From contig DCEF01000024.1 of the NCBI GenBank assembly GCA_002316805.1, positions 10,935 through 74,934 on the forward strand: DNA of 64,000 nt, in the 5' to 3' direction. A model generated the notes under the pieces. That model was not told where the DNA came from, ran no database searches, and saw nothing but the letters and a program-made list of their open reading frames with translations. Shown one piece after another: positions 63,061-64,000 of the stretch. Origin of the DNA: Ruminococcaceae bacterium UBA1036. Its GTDB lineage: Bacteria > Bacillota > Clostridia > Oscillospirales > Acutalibacteraceae. Each line of letters starts with the position of its first letter. Positions within the stretch are counted from its first letter, which is position 1. A program made the position numbers and the translations under genes.

Positions 63061-63580
63061 CGAAACGCAGAATAAAATTCAGCGCTATCTGGAGAACGGG
63101 GCCAAAGCCATAACCTGTCGGACTGGTACGAGCCTACCGAAAAAGAACGTGTTGGACGATACCTTTAAAACACGCACAGCAGAATGTATTTCAACGGTTC
63201 AGACCAACGCGGGTTATAACCCTGATGCGAAATGTCCGCTGCTTTTGCAGTATCTTCTCAGCACGCTGGGTGAAAATGAACTGCCGATCATTTAGGAAAT
63301 GCTCGGCTGCTGTTCTTCTGGAACGATATTCCCCAAAATTATGGCGACTGCTCCGACGGCTTTTACAGCCGAGCTTGGGTTTCTCGCAAAGCACCCGACG
63401 ACTGGAAACACCATGCCATTGCCATATGTTGCCATGAGCCAGTCCTTCATGAAACAGGCCAATAATATCTGGTACCAGATTTATAAGGTGGTCAGTGAAA
63501 ACTGCGCGACGGAATTTAAAGGCAGCACTCCGCATAATGACCTGATGGAACGTCTGCTTTCGTCCAAGAGGAGCGGCTGA
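63061..63580 (+). pseudogene. Fragment resembling a phage/plasmid primase (D5_N) with internal stop
   Basis: Fused in frame to the DUF326 remnant. AGYNPDAKCPLLLQYLLSTL then ELPII resembles the D5_N region of P4-family primases. A TAG at 63293 stands where Gln would be expected and the frame continues EMLGCC. The following ~90 residues (to 63580) are open but unrecognised. Low certainty on family; the chimeric, interrupted state is clear. Confidence 0.35.
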
Positions 63581-63738
63581 TGAACTATACGAAAATCAAT
63601 ATTTTTATAAAATCCTTGAAGAAATATTAAGACCGGTTGTCAAAGCAGCAATTAAAAACATTACGAAATCAGGCCCTTTCCGGTGATCTTACCGGGGCGA
63701 AAAAGGGCTCGATCAAATTATTGAGAAGGGAGCAATCG
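63581..63738. other. Gap between element fragments
   Basis: It contains a 16-codon frame (MNYTKINIFIKSLKKY) and a short CCGGTGATCTTACCGG hairpin near 63690. No gene can be supported. Confidence 0.3.
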
Positions 63739-64000
63739 TATGGAAATACACAAAATCTCGGTTGCACAGCTTAAGGCAGCGGAGCACAATCCCGCAAGGA
63801 TTTGAAACCCGGCGACCAGGAATATGAAAAGCTCAAACGCTTCATCGAAGGATTCGGCTATGTGGAGCCGGTGAATCTGGTGGCCTACCCAATTTTGAAT
63901 TACAGCATGAGCAATTGCATCGTACTCGACCCGTTCGGTGGGAACGGCTCCACGCTGATTGCCTGTGAGCAGGCTAACCGCATCTGCCATACCATTGAGT
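63739..64000 (+). pseudogene. ParB-like / DNA methyltransferase remnant, runs off the right edge
   Basis: ATG 63739 behind GAAGGGAG starts MEIHKISVAQLKAAEHNPAR, a ParB-like nuclease-domain N-terminus. A TGA and frameshift follow at about 63805. In the next frame LKPGDQEYEKLKRFIEGFGY and VEPVNLVAYPILNYS lead to SNCIVLDPFGGNGSTLIACE, the end of a phage/ICE DNA methylase. Most of the protein between is deleted. It continues beyond 64000. Confidence 0.65.

Overview
The window looks like chromosome from a spore-forming Clostridia, probably Oscillospiraceae/Ruminococcaceae. The evidence is a type III glutamine synthetase, a split archaeal-type glutamate synthase, SigH-, CwlJ- and GerQ-like sporulation genes, CdaA/CdaR, frequent TTG and GTG starts behind strong AGGAGG-like sites, and a cohesin-like surface protein. 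Species is not determined. About 57 kb is orderly, tightly packed core genome; the last 7 kb is a decayed integrated segment.

Layout: 1-333 RNase P RNA (minus, running off the left edge); 0.4-2.9 kb a P-type proton ATPase; 3-10.6 kb an ammonium-assimilation locus, with glnN (minus) divergent from a five-gene glutamate synthase operon (plus); 10.7-14.4 kb a CrtO-like acyltransferase, a cohesin-like surface protein, a zinc-ribbon membrane protein, a HAD phosphatase and an L,D-transpeptidase; 14.6-18.5 kb the polyamine transporter potABCD (minus); 19.6-21.9 kb an amino-acid ABC transporter; 22-24.9 kb an Xaa-Pro aminopeptidase and a CFI-box protein; 25-31.9 kb the phosphate regulon pstSCAB-phoU-phoB-phoR (minus) behind a Pho box; 32-34.1 kb an LDH/MDH-family enzyme and malic enzyme; 34.2-34.9 kb an orphan response regulator with a degenerate receiver; 35.5-37.8 kb a multi-SH3 lysozyme; 37.9-43.5 kb comM, sigH, a thioesterase, ispD-ispF and DUF3343 plus cysteine desulfurase; 43.5-50 kb cdaA-cdaR, yqeY, cwlJ/gerQ, pgeF, a radical SAM protein and a polysaccharide deacetylase; 50-56.8 kb a CtpE-like P-type ATPase, an O-antigen-ligase-like protein and MgtA; then tRNA-Ala(CGC).

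Immediately 3' of the tRNA gene the character changes. From 57 to 64 kb there are remains of a VanD-type glycopeptide-resistance cluster in the order vanY-vanH-ligase, all broken. The ligase 3' end is fused to what looks like the C-terminus of a serine recombinase. Further on are a divergent PadR/DUF1048 island that appears intact and broken conjugative-element genes (an antirestriction/YodL chimera, a DUF326 copper-binding protein, a primase-like fragment and a ParB/methylase fragment). I read this as an old integrative element beside tRNA-Ala that has decayed in place.

The main functional themes are nitrogen (glnN with GOGAT), phosphate (pst/pho), cation and proton homeostasis (three P-type ATPases), cell-wall turnover (LDT, GH24, CwlJ, deacetylase, PgeF) and c-di-AMP synthesis. 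The most notable signals are the VanD remnant, an SH3 domain inserted inside the GH24 lysozyme, a terminator hairpin in the glnN leader, a response regulator without its phosphoacceptor Asp, and an LDH-fold enzyme with the malate-specificity Arg next to malic enzyme.
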